A stretch of 64,000 bases of DNA from positions 1,054,001 through 1,118,000 of the forward strand of contig OY970069.1 of assembly GCA_963705325.1 (NCBI GenBank). The letters are read 5' to 3'. The position numbers were made by a program, and so were the translations under genes. Shown here piece after piece: positions 1 to 8,996 of the stretch. Under the pieces are notes generated by a model that saw only the letters and a list, made by a program, of their open reading frames with translations, ran no database searches and was not told the origin of the DNA. The DNA is from DATARH01 sp963705325 (GTDB lineage Bacteria; Pseudomonadota; Alphaproteobacteria; ATCC43930; CGMCC-115725). How positions within the stretch are numbered: position 1 is the stretch's first letter; each line of letters starts with the position of its first letter.

Positions 1-41
1 CCAGTGCAGATCGCTACCTTGCCTTCGAGCATCCCCGCCAT
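1..41 (-). CDS. Short-chain dehydrogenase, first codons only (continues beyond window start)
   Basis: Reading leftwards from an ATG at 41, the first 13 codons give MAGMLEGKVAICT followed by a glycine, the usual opening of a short-chain dehydrogenase where a hydrophobic strand leads into the TGxxxGxG nucleotide loop. A purine-rich GGGAGGAG lies about 9 bases upstream, which supports the start; a second in-frame ATG at 32 is possible. The rest of the gene is outside the window, so the family call rests on very few residues. Confidence 0.5.
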   Translation of the reverse strand, partial: MAGMLEGKVAICT

Positions 42-103
42 CTTCCAGGCTCCTCCCGAGTTCGTCGGCGGTCAGTTGACCCGGCCCCCGCCGCTCTTGT
101 CAA

Positions 104-754
104 TCAGCGCGCCGCGAGGACCAGCCGCCGCACCTCGTGCAGGTCGGTCGCGACAAGCGTGCACAGACCGCGAATTTCCGCCGTCGGCTCGAGCAGGTCT
201 GGCACCATCACCGTCATCATCCCGGCCGCCGATGCGGAACGGACGCCGTTATGCGAATCCTCCAGCGCGAGGCACAGGCTGGGGGCCACGCCGAGCCGCT
301 CAGCCGCCTTGAGGTATGGGTCAGGCGCGGGCTTGCCGGAAGTATAATCCCCGGCCCCGATGACCGCATGGAATCGGTCGGCGAGATCGTGCGCCGAAAG
401 ATGGTGCTGTACGGTTCGATGCGACGACGAAGTTGCAATCCCCCGCGGCAGGCGCAGTGCGTCAAGCGCATCGAGCAGCTCAACAACGCCCGGCTTGAGC
501 GGCAAGTGGGTATCCGCCATCCGCCAAAAATGAGTCAGCCAGGCGGCTTCGAACTCGTCGACTGGAAAGCTCTCGCCGAAATGATCGCGCAACAGCGCGC
601 GGCTCTGCGGCCAGGGCAGTCCGATCAGGCGAAAGATGATGCCCGAACTGATGTCGTGCCCGCCTTCCGCGGCCGCCGCGGCGGCCGCCTCCTGGTACAG
701 CGTCTCGGTGTCGAACAGCAGACCGTCCATGTCGAAGACGATGGCGGCCGGCAT
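104..754 (-). CDS. HAD-superfamily hydrolase (beta-phosphoglucomutase/phosphoglycolate phosphatase-like)
   Basis: A 216-residue cytoplasmic HAD protein. All four HAD motifs are visible: DMDGLLFD with the nucleophile Asp8 and general acid Asp10, the serine of ATSSSH near residue 110, Lys141 in GKPAPDP, and the Mg-binding Glu165/Asp166 in ALEDSHNGV. A helical cap sits between motifs I and II, as in subfamily IA phosphatases and mutases acting on small phosphorylated metabolites. I start it at the ATG at 754, where HAD homology begins; the upstream frame belongs to the preceding reductase. It follows the ferredoxin reductase by 11 bases and is probably co-transcribed with it. The substrate cannot be told from sequence. 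Confidence 0.88.
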   Translation of the reverse strand: MPAAIVFDMDGLLFDTETLYQEAAAAAAAEGGHDISSGIIFRLIGLPWPQSRALLRDHFGESFPVDEFEAAWLTHFWRMADTHLPLKPGVVELLDALDALRLPRGIATSSSHRTVQHHLSAHDLADRFHAVIGAGDYTSGKPAPDPYLKAAERLGVAPSLCLALEDSHNGVRSASAAGMMTVMVPDLLEPTAEIRGLCTLVATDLHEVRRLVLAAR

Positions 755-765
755 GCGCGGGAGGA

Positions 766-2014
766 TCACCCCCGTGCCATCGCCGCGGCGCGCAGGTCGA
801 AGCTCATGTCGGCCGCTTCTTGCGGGGTGACGCCGCGCCCGGCGGCCAGCAGGCGACGGGCGAAGGCGTGGTCGGCGGGCTTGTTGATCAACTCGATACC
901 GAGCAACTTGTCGCCGGCATAACAAAAGGCCGAATACTCGCCGCTTCTCGTAATCGCCGCGCAGTACCACCTGCTGGAACCCGGTGGTGAGTCCGGCGAT
1001 CTGCAAACGCAGCGCCCCCTGCTCGCTCCAGAACCACGGCAAGCGCCGTGTAGGGACCACCTTTTCCCATCAACCGGTCGGCGACGCAGCGCGCATGGTC
1101 GGTCGCGTTCTGCACCGCCTCCAAACGCACCGGGTTCTTCAGCGAATGGCGCGACGGGAACGCGGCGCAATCGCCGATCGCCGAGATATTGGGGTCGGCG
1201 GTCAGCAGAAGCTCGTTAACGATGACGCCGTTCTCGACGGCGAGGCCGGCGGCGGCGGCGAGCTCTTCGTTCGGCACGACGCCGATGCTGATGATGACGA
1301 GGTCGGCGGGCAGACTGCGCCCATCTTGAAGCACGACATGTGTGACGCGGCCGCCATCGCCGCCCAGCCGCTCAACGCGCGCGCCAAAGCTGAACTCGAC
1401 CCCAGCGGCGCGGTGCGCGTCGGCGAAATAGGCCGAGGTGTCGGGGCAAACGACGCGGGCCATCACCCGATCGACCAGCTCGACGATGTGTACGGGCTTG
1501 CCCTTGCCGCGGGCGATCGCGGCGAATTCGAGGCCGATGAAGCCGGCGCCGATGACAACGCAGTGCTGGGCCGCGGCGAGACGCTGCCTCAAATCCTCGG
1601 TCTCGGCGAGGGTGCGCAGATAGCAACGCCGTCCAATTCGATGCCCGGCAGCGGCGGCACGCGGTTGCGCGCGCCGGTGGCGAGGACGAGATGGTCGTAA
1701 TCGATCCGCGCCTTGGTGGTGAGGACGACCGCCTTGCCGGCGCGGTCGATCTCGGCGACGGCGCGGCCGGTGACCAGCTCGATGCGATGCTCGTGATAGA
1801 ACGCCTCGGGCCGCATCAGCAAGAGGTCGAGGCCGATCTTGCCGTCGAGATAATCCTTGGAGAGCGGCGGGCGCTGATAGGGCAGATCCGGCTCGTCGCC
1901 GATCAGCGTGACGCGGCCCTCGTAGCCGTGCTGGCGCAGCGAGGCGGCGAGCTGGAAGCCGGCATGCCCGGCGCCGACGATGACGACCCCTGGGGCAACA
2001 CCAGCGTCGGGCAT
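766..2014 (-). pseudogene. FAD-dependent ferredoxin-NAD(P) reductase, frameshifted
   Basis: Rubredoxin/rhodocoxin reductase-type flavoprotein. In frame from an ATG at 2014 the N-terminal FAD-binding loop (VIVGAGHAGF) and LATGARNR are intact; near 1620 the homology moves to a second frame carrying the NAD-binding loop (VIGAGFIGLEFA) and the second FAD motif (SAIGDCAAF); near 1050 and again near 960 it changes frame before the end at 766. At least three indels are needed to restore about 415 residues. Known role of the family: passing electrons from NADH to a 2Fe-2S ferredoxin, which here is the gene immediately upstream (stop and start overlap as TGATG). No P450 or Rieske oxygenase lies in view. 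Either a decayed gene or sequencing indels; conservation in all frames favours the latter. Confidence 0.75.
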
Positions 2015-2340
2015 CAGGTCTGCGTCTCCGGCATGTCGACGACCAGCCCGTCCATCGCCGGGCGTCACCACCAGCTGGCAGGAGAGCCGGCTGTTGGGGC
2101 GGCGCGGGCTGGCGGTGCCGTCGAGCATCGCGTCCTCGCCGAATTCCATCTGCCGGCAGCTTCGCGAGCTGAACTCTCGCGGACAAAGACGTGACAGGTC
2201 GCGCACATGCACGAGCCGCCGCATTCCGCGACGATGCCGTCGACCCCGTTCAGCACGGCGGCCTGCATGACGCTGGTGCCGACCGGCATGTCGAGCGTCG
2301 TCGATTTTCCGTCATAGCTCACATAGGTCACGCTCGGCAT
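2014..2340 (-). pseudogene. Adrenodoxin/putidaredoxin-type 2Fe-2S ferredoxin, frameshifted
   Basis: From an ATG at 2340 the product begins MPSVTYVSYDGKS and carries the first three cluster cysteines in the C-x5-C-x2-C arrangement (CGGSCMCATC). The reading frame then shifts near 2165-2185; the fourth cysteine (RLSCQ) and the preceding MLDGT segment appear in another frame, and the C-terminal DMPETQT just before the stop at 2014 in a third. Reassembled it would be about 108 residues, normal for the family. It would carry electrons from the adjacent reductase to an oxygenase. The frame changes mirror those in the reductase next door. Confidence 0.72.
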
Positions 2341-2479
2341 GTGCTGATGGTCCTCGAATCGTGGATGGGAGGGAGGGACGAAGCATGGCCCGATCAGCCC
2401 GCTGGGGTCGAGCATTTTCGAGCAGCGGCGAATCCGGGTATATAGAGGTCGCTCAACAAGCAGGCACGGGAGGCGGGCG

Positions 2480-3640
2480 ATGAAAAACGGCTTGCAAGGT
2501 CTGGGATTCCGATACCCATGTCGAGCCGACGGCCGAGGTCATCGACAAATACGTCGATCCCGGCTTCCGCAACCGCATCTCGCCGAGCTGGCGCAGTTCC
2601 GCGCAGCCGATCGGCCGAGACCACCCCGGGCGGCTCGCCCGGCCGCCACGTCTACCGCTTCGGCCAAATTTCCTATAAGCGCATCCTCGGCGAAGCGGCG
2701 CCGCGTCCCGAGCATACCGGCCGCGACACGGTGTGGATGGGCTCGAAACAGCCGCGGCTCGGGGTGCAGGACGACGAGGCCGGCAACCGCATCGCCGACA
2801 TGGACGAGGAAGGCGTCGACGCGCATTTCCTGATCCCGACGTCATGGACCAGCCTTGTCGGCCACGACGACCCGTCGTTCGAGGTCAACGTCATCCGCGC
2901 CTATCATCGCCACATGGAAGATTTCTGCGCCAACTACCCTGGCCGGCTGCACCAGCATGATCGTCGCCTCGGCACGCGACCTCGAGGCCGCGGTCGACGA
3001 GATCAAGAAATGGGGCAAATCGCAATGGGCGGTCGCGGTGATGCCGCTCGTCACCAAGGACATCCCGGCCGATCATCCCGACCTCGAACCGATCTGGAAC
3101 GCCTGCCGCTGAGCATGACCTGCCGGTCGCGCATCACAGCTTTACCTGGACGCCGCCCTATTTCCCCGGCTGCTTCGATCTGTGGGACAACATCTTCTTG
3201 GGGCGTCTCGCCTCGCACCCGTGGGGGGCGATGCGCTTTATCGCCTCGGTGATCGGCGGCGGCATCATGGACCGGCACCCCGATCTGCGGGTCGGCATTC
3301 TTGAATGCGGCTTTGGCTGGCTGCCGTTCTGGGGACGGCGGATGAACGAGCAGTACGAATATGTCGGCAGCACCGCAGAAGCTGAAGCACCACCCCGAGG
3401 ACTACCTGAAGAGCGGGCGGTATCTTCTGCTCAATCGAGCGCCATGAGGGCGAGGACATGTTCAACAGCGTCACCAGCTTTTTCGGCGACGACGTGCTGA
3501 TGTACGCCTCCGACTATCCGCATTCCGAGTGCCAGTTCCCCAACACGGTGTCGAACATTCTGGCGTGGAAGAGCGTGAAGCCGGAAACGCAGAAGAAGCT
3601 GCTCTGGGACAACGCCAGCCGCTTTTTCAGGCAGACCTAA
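2480..3640 (+). pseudogene. Amidohydrolase 2-family (ACMSD-like) metal-dependent hydrolase, multiply frameshifted
   Basis: Start ATG at 2480 follows a GGGAGG ribosome site. Homology to the TIM-barrel amidohydrolase_2 family is spread over frames: an N-terminal D-T-H metal motif (about 2515), a long segment 2640-2950 (HVYRFGQISYKRIL, HFLIPTSW), then DLEAAVDEIKKWG near 2990, GGGIMDRHPDLRVGILECG near 3260, and the C-terminal SDYPHSECQFP near 3510 ending at 3640. At least five frame changes are needed to rebuild a protein of roughly 385 residues. Families like this decarboxylate or hydrolyse aromatic and muconate-type acids. It is divergent from the ferredoxin gene. The even conservation across frames suggests indel errors at least as much as decay. 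Confidence 0.72.
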
Positions 3641-3649
3641 TCAAGTGCG

Positions 3650-3681
3650 TCGGCGCTTCGCGCCGATTTCGCGCAGCGAAA
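3650..3681. terminator. Double hairpin between convergent genes
   Basis: TCGGCGC-TTC-GCGCCGA forms a 7-bp stem at 3650-3666, followed at once by TTTCG-CGCAG-CGAAA (3667-3681). It lies exactly between the converging ends of the amidohydrolase and DMT genes. There is no long U run, so factor-independent termination is only inferred. Confidence 0.5.
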
Positions 3682-3682
3682 T

Positions 3683-4609
3683 TCATTTAGCAACCCGCGG
3701 TGCTACTGCACGTGGCGGCAACGGATGCCGCCGTCGGTAGGTCTCGCGCCACAATATGTAAAGCCCCGAGGCGACGACGACAGCGGCGCCGGTCAGCAGA
3801 TGCGGGGTCGGGACGTCGCCCCAGATCGCCAGACCGAGCAAGGTCGCCCAGACCAGCGACAGGTAGTTGAACGGCACCACCGCCGAGGGCGGCGCGAGGG
3901 TCAGCGAACGCGTCCACCAATATTGCGCGACGCCGTTGCCGATCCCGGCGACCGCGAGCGCGGCGGCGTCGATCCATTCCGGCGGGCGAAACCCGAACGG
4001 CAGTAGGAACAAGGTACACACGGTGATGACGATCATCTGGTAGAGCGTCAGCGTCTCGGTCGACTCGGTGACACTCATTCGCCGGATTGCCACGGCGACC
4101 GAGGAGATCAGCACCGCGTTGGCGAGCGCGAAGAGCGCGCCGGCCTGAAATGTGCCGCGGCCCGGCTCGGTGACGATGACGACGCCAATGAAGCCGACGA
4201 CCAGCGCCGACCAGCGATGGACGCCGACCCGCTCCTTGAGCACGGTCGCCGACAGCAGCGTCGTGAAAAGCGGCGCGGCGAAGCTGATCGCCACCGCCGA
4301 GCCCAGCGACATCAGACTGAAGGCGAAAAACATGCAGGTCATCGAGCCGAACTGCGACACGCCACGCTGCAGATGGGCGAAGTAGCGCCGGGTGCGGAAG
4401 ACGGCGATACCGGCGCGCGGCAGAATGATCACCGACACCGCGACCAGAGCGAAAAGCGCGCGGTAGAACGCGACCTCGCCGACCGGATACTTCGCCACCT
4501 CCCATTTGACGATCGCGTTGACCCCGGCGAAGACCACCGTCGAGGCAACCATATAGGCGATGCCGCGCGGGATCTGGTTCTGCCGCGCCAGCGGGTCGAG
4601 CGAGCTCAT
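3683..4609 (-). CDS. DMT-superfamily transporter (EamA family)
   Basis: A 308-residue inner-membrane protein with about ten hydrophobic segments arranged as two EamA halves of roughly 140 residues, the usual drug/metabolite transporter layout. Typical sequence includes the first-helix region IAYMVASTVVFAGVNAIVKW and the repeat-end motif ERVGVHRWSALVVGFIGVV after the first half. The start ATG at 4609 is only 7 bases after the mutL stop, so the two genes probably share a transcript. Family members export metabolites or amino-acid-like compounds; no substrate can be assigned. Confidence 0.85.
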   Translation of the reverse strand: MSSLDPLARQNQIPRGIAYMVASTVVFAGVNAIVKWEVAKYPVGEVAFYRALFALVAVSVIILPRAGIAVFRTRRYFAHLQRGVSQFGSMTCMFFAFSLMSLGSAVAISFAAPLFTTLLSATVLKERVGVHRWSALVVGFIGVVIVTEPGRGTFQAGALFALANAVLISSVAVAIRRMSVTESTETLTLYQMIVITVCTLFLLPFGFRPPEWIDAAALAVAGIGNGVAQYWWTRSLTLAPPSAVVPFNYLSLVWATLLGLAIWGDVPTPHLLTGAAVVVASGLYILWRETYRRRHPLPPRAVAPRVAK

Positions 4610-4616
4610 CCAGAGG

Positions 4617-6407
4617 TCAACGCCGGCCGAATAGCCGCTCGATGTCGGAGAGCGCCAAGGTCACGTAGGTCGGGCGGCCGTGATTGCACTGGCCGCTATT
4701 GGGGGTCGCCTCCATCTGGCGCAACAGCGCATCCATCTCGGCCTGTGACAGGCGGTTCCCGGCGCGCACGCTGGTGTGGCAGGCGAGCGTGCCGCAGACG
4801 CTGTCGATGCGCTCCTTCAACGAGAGCGCGTCGTCCCATTCGGCCAGCTCCTCGGCGAGATCACGGACCAGCGCGGCGATCTCGAGCCCAGGCAGCAGCG
4901 CCGGCACCTCGCGCACCACGACCGCGCCGGGGCCGAAGTCTTCGAGGACGAGGCCGAATTCGGCAAGCTCTTCGGTACGGCTGACTAGGCGTAACGCCAG
5001 GGCGGGATCGAGCTCGACCACCTCGGGCAGCAGCAGCACCTGACGCGCGACCCCGCGCGACGCCAGCGCCGCCTTCATGCGCTCGTGGACGATCCGCTCG
5101 TGCGCGGCGTGCTGATCGACCAGGACGATGCCGGACGGGGTCTCGGCGAGGATATAGGTGCCGTGCAGCTGGGCGCGGGCACTGCCGAGCGGCGCCTCGG
5201 TTTCGTCGACCGCGGCGACGGCGGCGGGGGCCACAGCTGCCGCCAGGTCAGGAGCGAGGAATGCGTTGCCGGTCTCGTAGAGCGCGCGCGGCGCGGATGG
5301 CGGCGATAGCGGAAAGCGCGGCGTTGCCGGCGAGCCGCCGTTGGCGGGAGCGCGGAACGCGGCGAGCGCGGCATCCCCGACCGTGGTCGAGGCGCGGTGC
5401 CCTGCGGCGTCCAACGCGTGGCGCAGTGCGCCGACAATGAGGCCGCGGATCAGACCGGCGTCGCGGAACCGGATCTCGGCCTTGGCGGGGTGGACATTGA
5501 CGTCAATTTCCGCCGGCGGCCCGTCGACGAAGAGCGCGACCACGGGATGGCGGTCGCGCGCTAGTACGTCCTGGTAAGCGGCCCGCACCGCGCCGGTCAG
5601 CAGCCGGTCGCGCACCGGACGGCCATTGACCACGAGGTACTGGTCGCGCGGCAGGCCGCGATTGAGCGTCGGCAGGCCAATCCGGCCGGTAAGGCGAAAG
5701 CCGCCGCGCTCCGCGTCAATCGCCACCGAGTTTTCGGCGAAGTCGCGCCCGAGCAGCGCGCCGAGCCGCGCCTTGCGCGGGTCGTCACCCGTGATCCCTG
5801 CGGTCTCGGCGCCGAGGCGAAGCAGCACGCGGTCGTCATCGCCGATCACCGTGAAGGCGATGCCGGGATACGCCATCGCCAGACGCTTGACCGTATCGAC
5901 CGCTTGGTCGCGCTCGCTGCGCGGGGTCTTGAGGAATTTGAGCCGCGCCGGCGTCGCGAAAAACAGGTCGCGGACCTCGACCCGAGTGCCCGGCGGATGC
6001 GCCGCCGGCACCGGCGCGCGCTTGGCTCCGGCCTCGACCGCGATCTCCCAGGCGCTGTCGGCGCCGGCCGGACGCGAGACGATGCGCAACCGGCTGACCG
6101 CGCCGATCGACGGCAGCGCCTCGCCGCGAAAGCCCAGCGCGGCGATTTCGATCAGGTCGTCGCTCGGCAGTTTCGAGGTGCAATGGCGCTCGACCGCGAG
6201 CGACAGCTCGTCCGACCGCATGCCGCCGCCGTTATCGGCGACCGCGATCAGCGACTGGCCGCCGTCGCGGAGGGTGACTTCAATACGGTCGGCGCCGGCA
6301 TCGATGGCGTTTTCGACCAGTTCCTTGACCACCGCCGCGGGGCGCTCGATGACCTCGCCCGCGGCGATGCGGTTGACGAGAATGGGCGGCAATTGGCGGA
6401 TCGGCAT
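4617..6407 (-). CDS. mutL: DNA mismatch repair protein MutL (endonuclease-type)
   Basis: A 596-residue MutL. The N-terminal GHKL ATPase has ENAIDAGA (32-39), DNGGGM (58-63) and GFRGEAL (92-98), followed by the transducer domain; a proline/alanine-rich linker (about 350-410) leads to the C-terminal dimerisation domain. That domain holds DQHAAHERIVHE (431-442), fitting the DQHA-x2-E-x4-E metal-binding motif of MutL proteins that nick DNA, plus the companion ACHTSVRAG and QCNHGRP motifs. So this MutL should have intrinsic endonuclease activity and the organism should not need MutH. No mutS is visible. The DMT transporter gene follows closely. Confidence 0.97.
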   Translation of the reverse strand: MPIRQLPPILVNRIAAGEVIERPAAVVKELVENAIDAGADRIEVTLRDGGQSLIAVADNGGGMRSDELSLAVERHCTSKLPSDDLIEIAALGFRGEALPSIGAVSRLRIVSRPAGADSAWEIAVEAGAKRAPVPAAHPPGTRVEVRDLFFATPARLKFLKTPRSERDQAVDTVKRLAMAYPGIAFTVIGDDDRVLLRLGAETAGITGDDPRKARLGALLGRDFAENSVAIDAERGGFRLTGRIGLPTLNRGLPRDQYLVVNGRPVRDRLLTGAVRAAYQDVLARDRHPVVALFVDGPPAEIDVNVHPAKAEIRFRDAGLIRGLIVGALRHALDAAGHRASTTVGDAALAAFRAPANGGSPATPRFPLSPPSAPRALYETGNAFLAPDLAAAVAPAAVAAVDETEAPLGSARAQLHGTYILAETPSGIVLVDQHAAHERIVHERMKAALASRGVARQVLLLPEVVELDPALALRLVSRTEELAEFGLVLEDFGPGAVVVREVPALLPGLEIAALVRDLAEELAEWDDALSLKERIDSVCGTLACHTSVRAGNRLSQAEMDALLRQMEATPNSGQCNHGRPTYVTLALSDIERLFGRR

Positions 6408-6563
6408 CGCCTGCCAGTCTACAAGAGCGGCACCACGGCGGCGAATTGTGTTTGGCCGGTGCGGAGCGGCGCGACCGGCGCGATGTAAAACCTTTTCCCT
6501 TAAGTTTTTGGCAACTATCCGTTAACCGTTGCGTTCGCAAAATCGCCGTCGAGCCACGGGCAG

Positions 6564-6854
6564 ATGACGATGCGGCAGGCACAAAGCTATCTGCAGACCT
6601 ACCTTCGCCGGCATTGGGCGAATCTCCAGGCGGCGGCGCTTGGCTTGGCGATCGGTCTCACGCTGTTTCTCGGCATTCGCGCGATCAGCCCGCATCCAGG
6701 CGAGGCCTGCACCCAGTTGGGCCAGATCCGCGAGGAATGGGAGATCGGCGCGCCGACACAGCAGCTGATGTGCGTGGCCACGCTCGACGGCGATTTGCGC
6801 TACGACCACATCATCCCGCCGCCGCCAAAGAAGAAGCACGAGCAGCAGTACTAA
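6564..6854 (+). CDS. Small single-pass membrane protein, unknown
   Basis: A 96-residue product with one hydrophobic segment (about residues 24-42, AALGLAIGLTLFLGIRAI) and a C-terminal part ending in PPPPKKKHEQQY. Codon choice matches the surrounding genes, with G or C mostly in third positions. The ribosome site before 6564 is weak and an alternative ATG follows two codons later. No domain recognised. It is divergent from mutL across a 156-base gap and 106 bases upstream of the next gene. Confidence 0.5.
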   Translation: MTMRQAQSYLQTYLRRHWANLQAAALGLAIGLTLFLGIRAISPHPGEACTQLGQIREEWEIGAPTQQLMCVATLDGDLRYDHIIPPPPKKKHEQQY

Positions 6855-6960
6855 TCCAGCCAATCCGCGACCCAGGGTTTCGCCGCCTCGCCTTGACAGG
6901 TCGAGGGCTTCTCCTGTGGACTGGCCTTCCCGGCCCGCAACCGACCGGAGAGGGACGAAA

Positions 6961-8178
6961 ATGGCGGCAGCGCTACCTAAGAACTCGGCGGAGGAACCGC
7001 AAGTCCATCCGGCGGCCGTCGATTACGTCGCGCGGGTCAAGGCGCTGGCGCCGCGGCTTGCCGCGCACGCGCAAGAGATCGACGAGCGCCGCGAGCTCCC
7101 CAAGGAGATCATCGACCGCATGGTCGATGAAGGCTTCTTCCGCCTGCTATTGCCGAAATCACTGGGCGGGGCCGAATTGCTGCCGGCGCAGTACGTGCCG
7201 ATTATCGAGGCGTTCGCGGAAGTCGACGCGAGCACCGCCTGGTGCCTCAACCAGAACTCCGGCTGCTCGATGACCGCGGCCTACCTGTCGGAGGAGGTCG
7301 CCAAGGAGATGTTCGGCGGCCCGCGCGGCATCCTAGCCTGGGGACCGGGGCCGGGCGAGGCGCGCGTCGTGGCCGGCGGCTACAACGTCACCGCGCAATG
7401 GGCCTTCGCCAGCGGCAGTCATCACGCGAGCTGGCTCGGCTGCCACGTGCCGGTGATCGAGGCCAACGGCCAGCCGAGGATGGAGGGCGACGGCACCCCG
7501 GCGGTGCGCACGCTGTTCTTTCCCAAGGCGAAGACCAAGTTCACCGACATCTGGCACACGATGGGGTTGCGCGGCACCGGCAGCGATCAATACGAGGTCA
7601 AGGACCTCTTCGTGCCGGAGGACCATTCGCTCCCGTCGATCGCCCGCAACACCCCCGAAAAGCGCCGCGAAAAGGGCCTCACCTATTCGTTCTCCAGCCT
7701 GTCGATGTACGCCGCCGGTTTCGCTGGGGTCGCGACCGGCTGTGCGCGCGCGACGATTGCTTCGTTCATCGAATTGGCGCGCGACAAGATTCCCCGCGGC
7801 GCCCGGGTCACCATGCGCAACAACCACGTGATCCAATCGCAGGTCGCGCAGGCGAAAGTGCGGATCGATTCGGCTTGGGGGCACCTCATCCGCTCGCTCG
7901 AGGACATCACCGAGACGGTGCGCCAGCGCGGCCACATCACCATAGACGAGCGCATGGCGATCCGCCTCAACTCGACTTATTGCATCCAGACCGCGGTGGA
8001 CGTGATCGACATCCTCTACCAGGCGGCGGGTGCGACCGCGATCTTCAACGAGAACCCGTTCGAGAGGCCGTGGCGCGACGTCCATTCGGTATCGCAGCAG
8101 ATCCAGGGCCGCCAGGCGCATTTCGAGACGGTCGGCGCCTACCTGATGGGGCTGCCGGCGGATACGAGCTGGCTATAG
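6961..8178 (+). CDS. Acyl-CoA dehydrogenase-fold flavoprotein (group D monooxygenase-like)
   Basis: A 405-residue protein of the acyl-CoA dehydrogenase fold, of the branch with a type-2 C-terminal domain that includes two-component flavin hydroxylases such as HpaB-C2 and DszC types. The helical N-terminal domain (residues 1-120), the central beta domain (around WAFASGSHH and GLRGTGSDQYEV) and the C-terminal helical bundle are all present. I start at the ATG at 6961, preceded by GAGAGGGACGAAA. Such enzymes use reduced flavin from a separate reductase to oxygenate aromatic or sulfur compounds; whether this one is a dehydrogenase or a monooxygenase is undecided. It converges on the SDR gene with 4 bases between the stops. 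Confidence 0.82.
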   Translation: MAAALPKNSAEEPQVHPAAVDYVARVKALAPRLAAHAQEIDERRELPKEIIDRMVDEGFFRLLLPKSLGGAELLPAQYVPIIEAFAEVDASTAWCLNQNSGCSMTAAYLSEEVAKEMFGGPRGILAWGPGPGEARVVAGGYNVTAQWAFASGSHHASWLGCHVPVIEANGQPRMEGDGTPAVRTLFFPKAKTKFTDIWHTMGLRGTGSDQYEVKDLFVPEDHSLPSIARNTPEKRREKGLTYSFSSLSMYAAGFAGVATGCARATIASFIELARDKIPRGARVTMRNNHVIQSQVAQAKVRIDSAWGHLIRSLEDITETVRQRGHITIDERMAIRLNSTYCIQTAVDVIDILYQAAGATAIFNENPFERPWRDVHSVSQQIQGRQAHFETVGAYLMGLPADTSWL

Positions 8179-8182
8179 GCGA

Positions 8183-8983
8183 TTAGTCGCTGTTTCCGCG
8201 GTACTCGGCGCGAGCGCGGTTCCTGAGGTTGGCAAGGCCGGCGGCGATGTAGCCGCCGTCGATGGCGATCTCGGCGCCGCTGATAAAGCTCGCCTCGTCC
8301 GAGGCGAGGAACACCACCAGATCGGCGCACTCGTTTGGCAGGCCCTGGCGGCCCATCGGGATCGCCATGCGGGCGGCATGGGCGAAATCCGGCCCGCCGC
8401 TCTGGAAGAACCCGGTCTCGGCGATTTGCCCGGGATGGATCGAATTGACCCGGATGTTCCACGGCGAGAACTGCAGCACCGCAGTCTTGGTGAGGCCGCG
8501 CAGCGCCCATTTGGTGGCGGTGTAGCCCGCGTCGTCATGCGCGGTCATCCCGGCGGTCGACGAAATATTGATGATCGAGCCGCCGCCGCTATCACGGATC
8601 GCCGGCGCGCAATGTTTCATTCCGAGCAGCGGGCCGGTGATGTTGACCGCGAGCGTGCGGTTCCACGCCTCGACCGTGGTGTTGACGATGTTCTGGCGGG
8701 CGATTGTGCCGGCGTTATTGACGAGGATGTGCAGGCCGCCGAACGCCGCGAGGATGGCGGCGACCACCCGTTTCCACGATTCCTCGTCGGCCACGTCCTG
8801 CACCATGAATTGTGCCTTGCCGCCTCCCTCGCGCAGCCTCGCCGCCAGCGCCTCGCCGCCGGCCACGTCGATGTCGGTCAGCATGACCGCGGCGCCCTCG
8901 CGCACCATCAGCTCGGCGTCGGCGACACCCTGGCCGCCTGCGCCGCCGGTGATCAGCGCGACCTTGCTGGCGAGACGAGGCAT
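8183..8983 (-). CDS. Short-chain dehydrogenase/reductase
   Basis: A 266-residue classical SDR. Visible are the cofactor loop TGGAGGQG (12-19), NNAG (89-92), the catalytic serine in INISS (about 141), Tyr154 and Lys158 (YTATK), and IDGGY near the end. Asp37 after the second strand (LTDID) points to NAD rather than NADP. The ATG at 8983 follows an excellent GAAGGAGG site. It is the last gene of an apparent operon with the enolase-superfamily dehydratase 13 bases upstream and the molybdopterin oxidoreductase before it, so oxidation of a hydroxy- or sugar-acid intermediate is a reasonable inference. Confidence 0.9.
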   Translation of the reverse strand: MPRLASKVALITGGAGGQGVADAELMVREGAAVMLTDIDVAGGEALAARLREGGGKAQFMVQDVADEESWKRVVAAILAAFGGLHILVNNAGTIARQNIVNTTVEAWNRTLAVNITGPLLGMKHCAPAIRDSGGGSIINISSTAGMTAHDDAGYTATKWALRGLTKTAVLQFSPWNIRVNSIHPGQIAETGFFQSGGPDFAHAARMAIPMGRQGLPNECADLVVFLASDEASFISGAEIAIDGGYIAAGLANLRNRARAEYRGNSD

Positions 8984-8996
8984 GGGGTTCCTCCTT

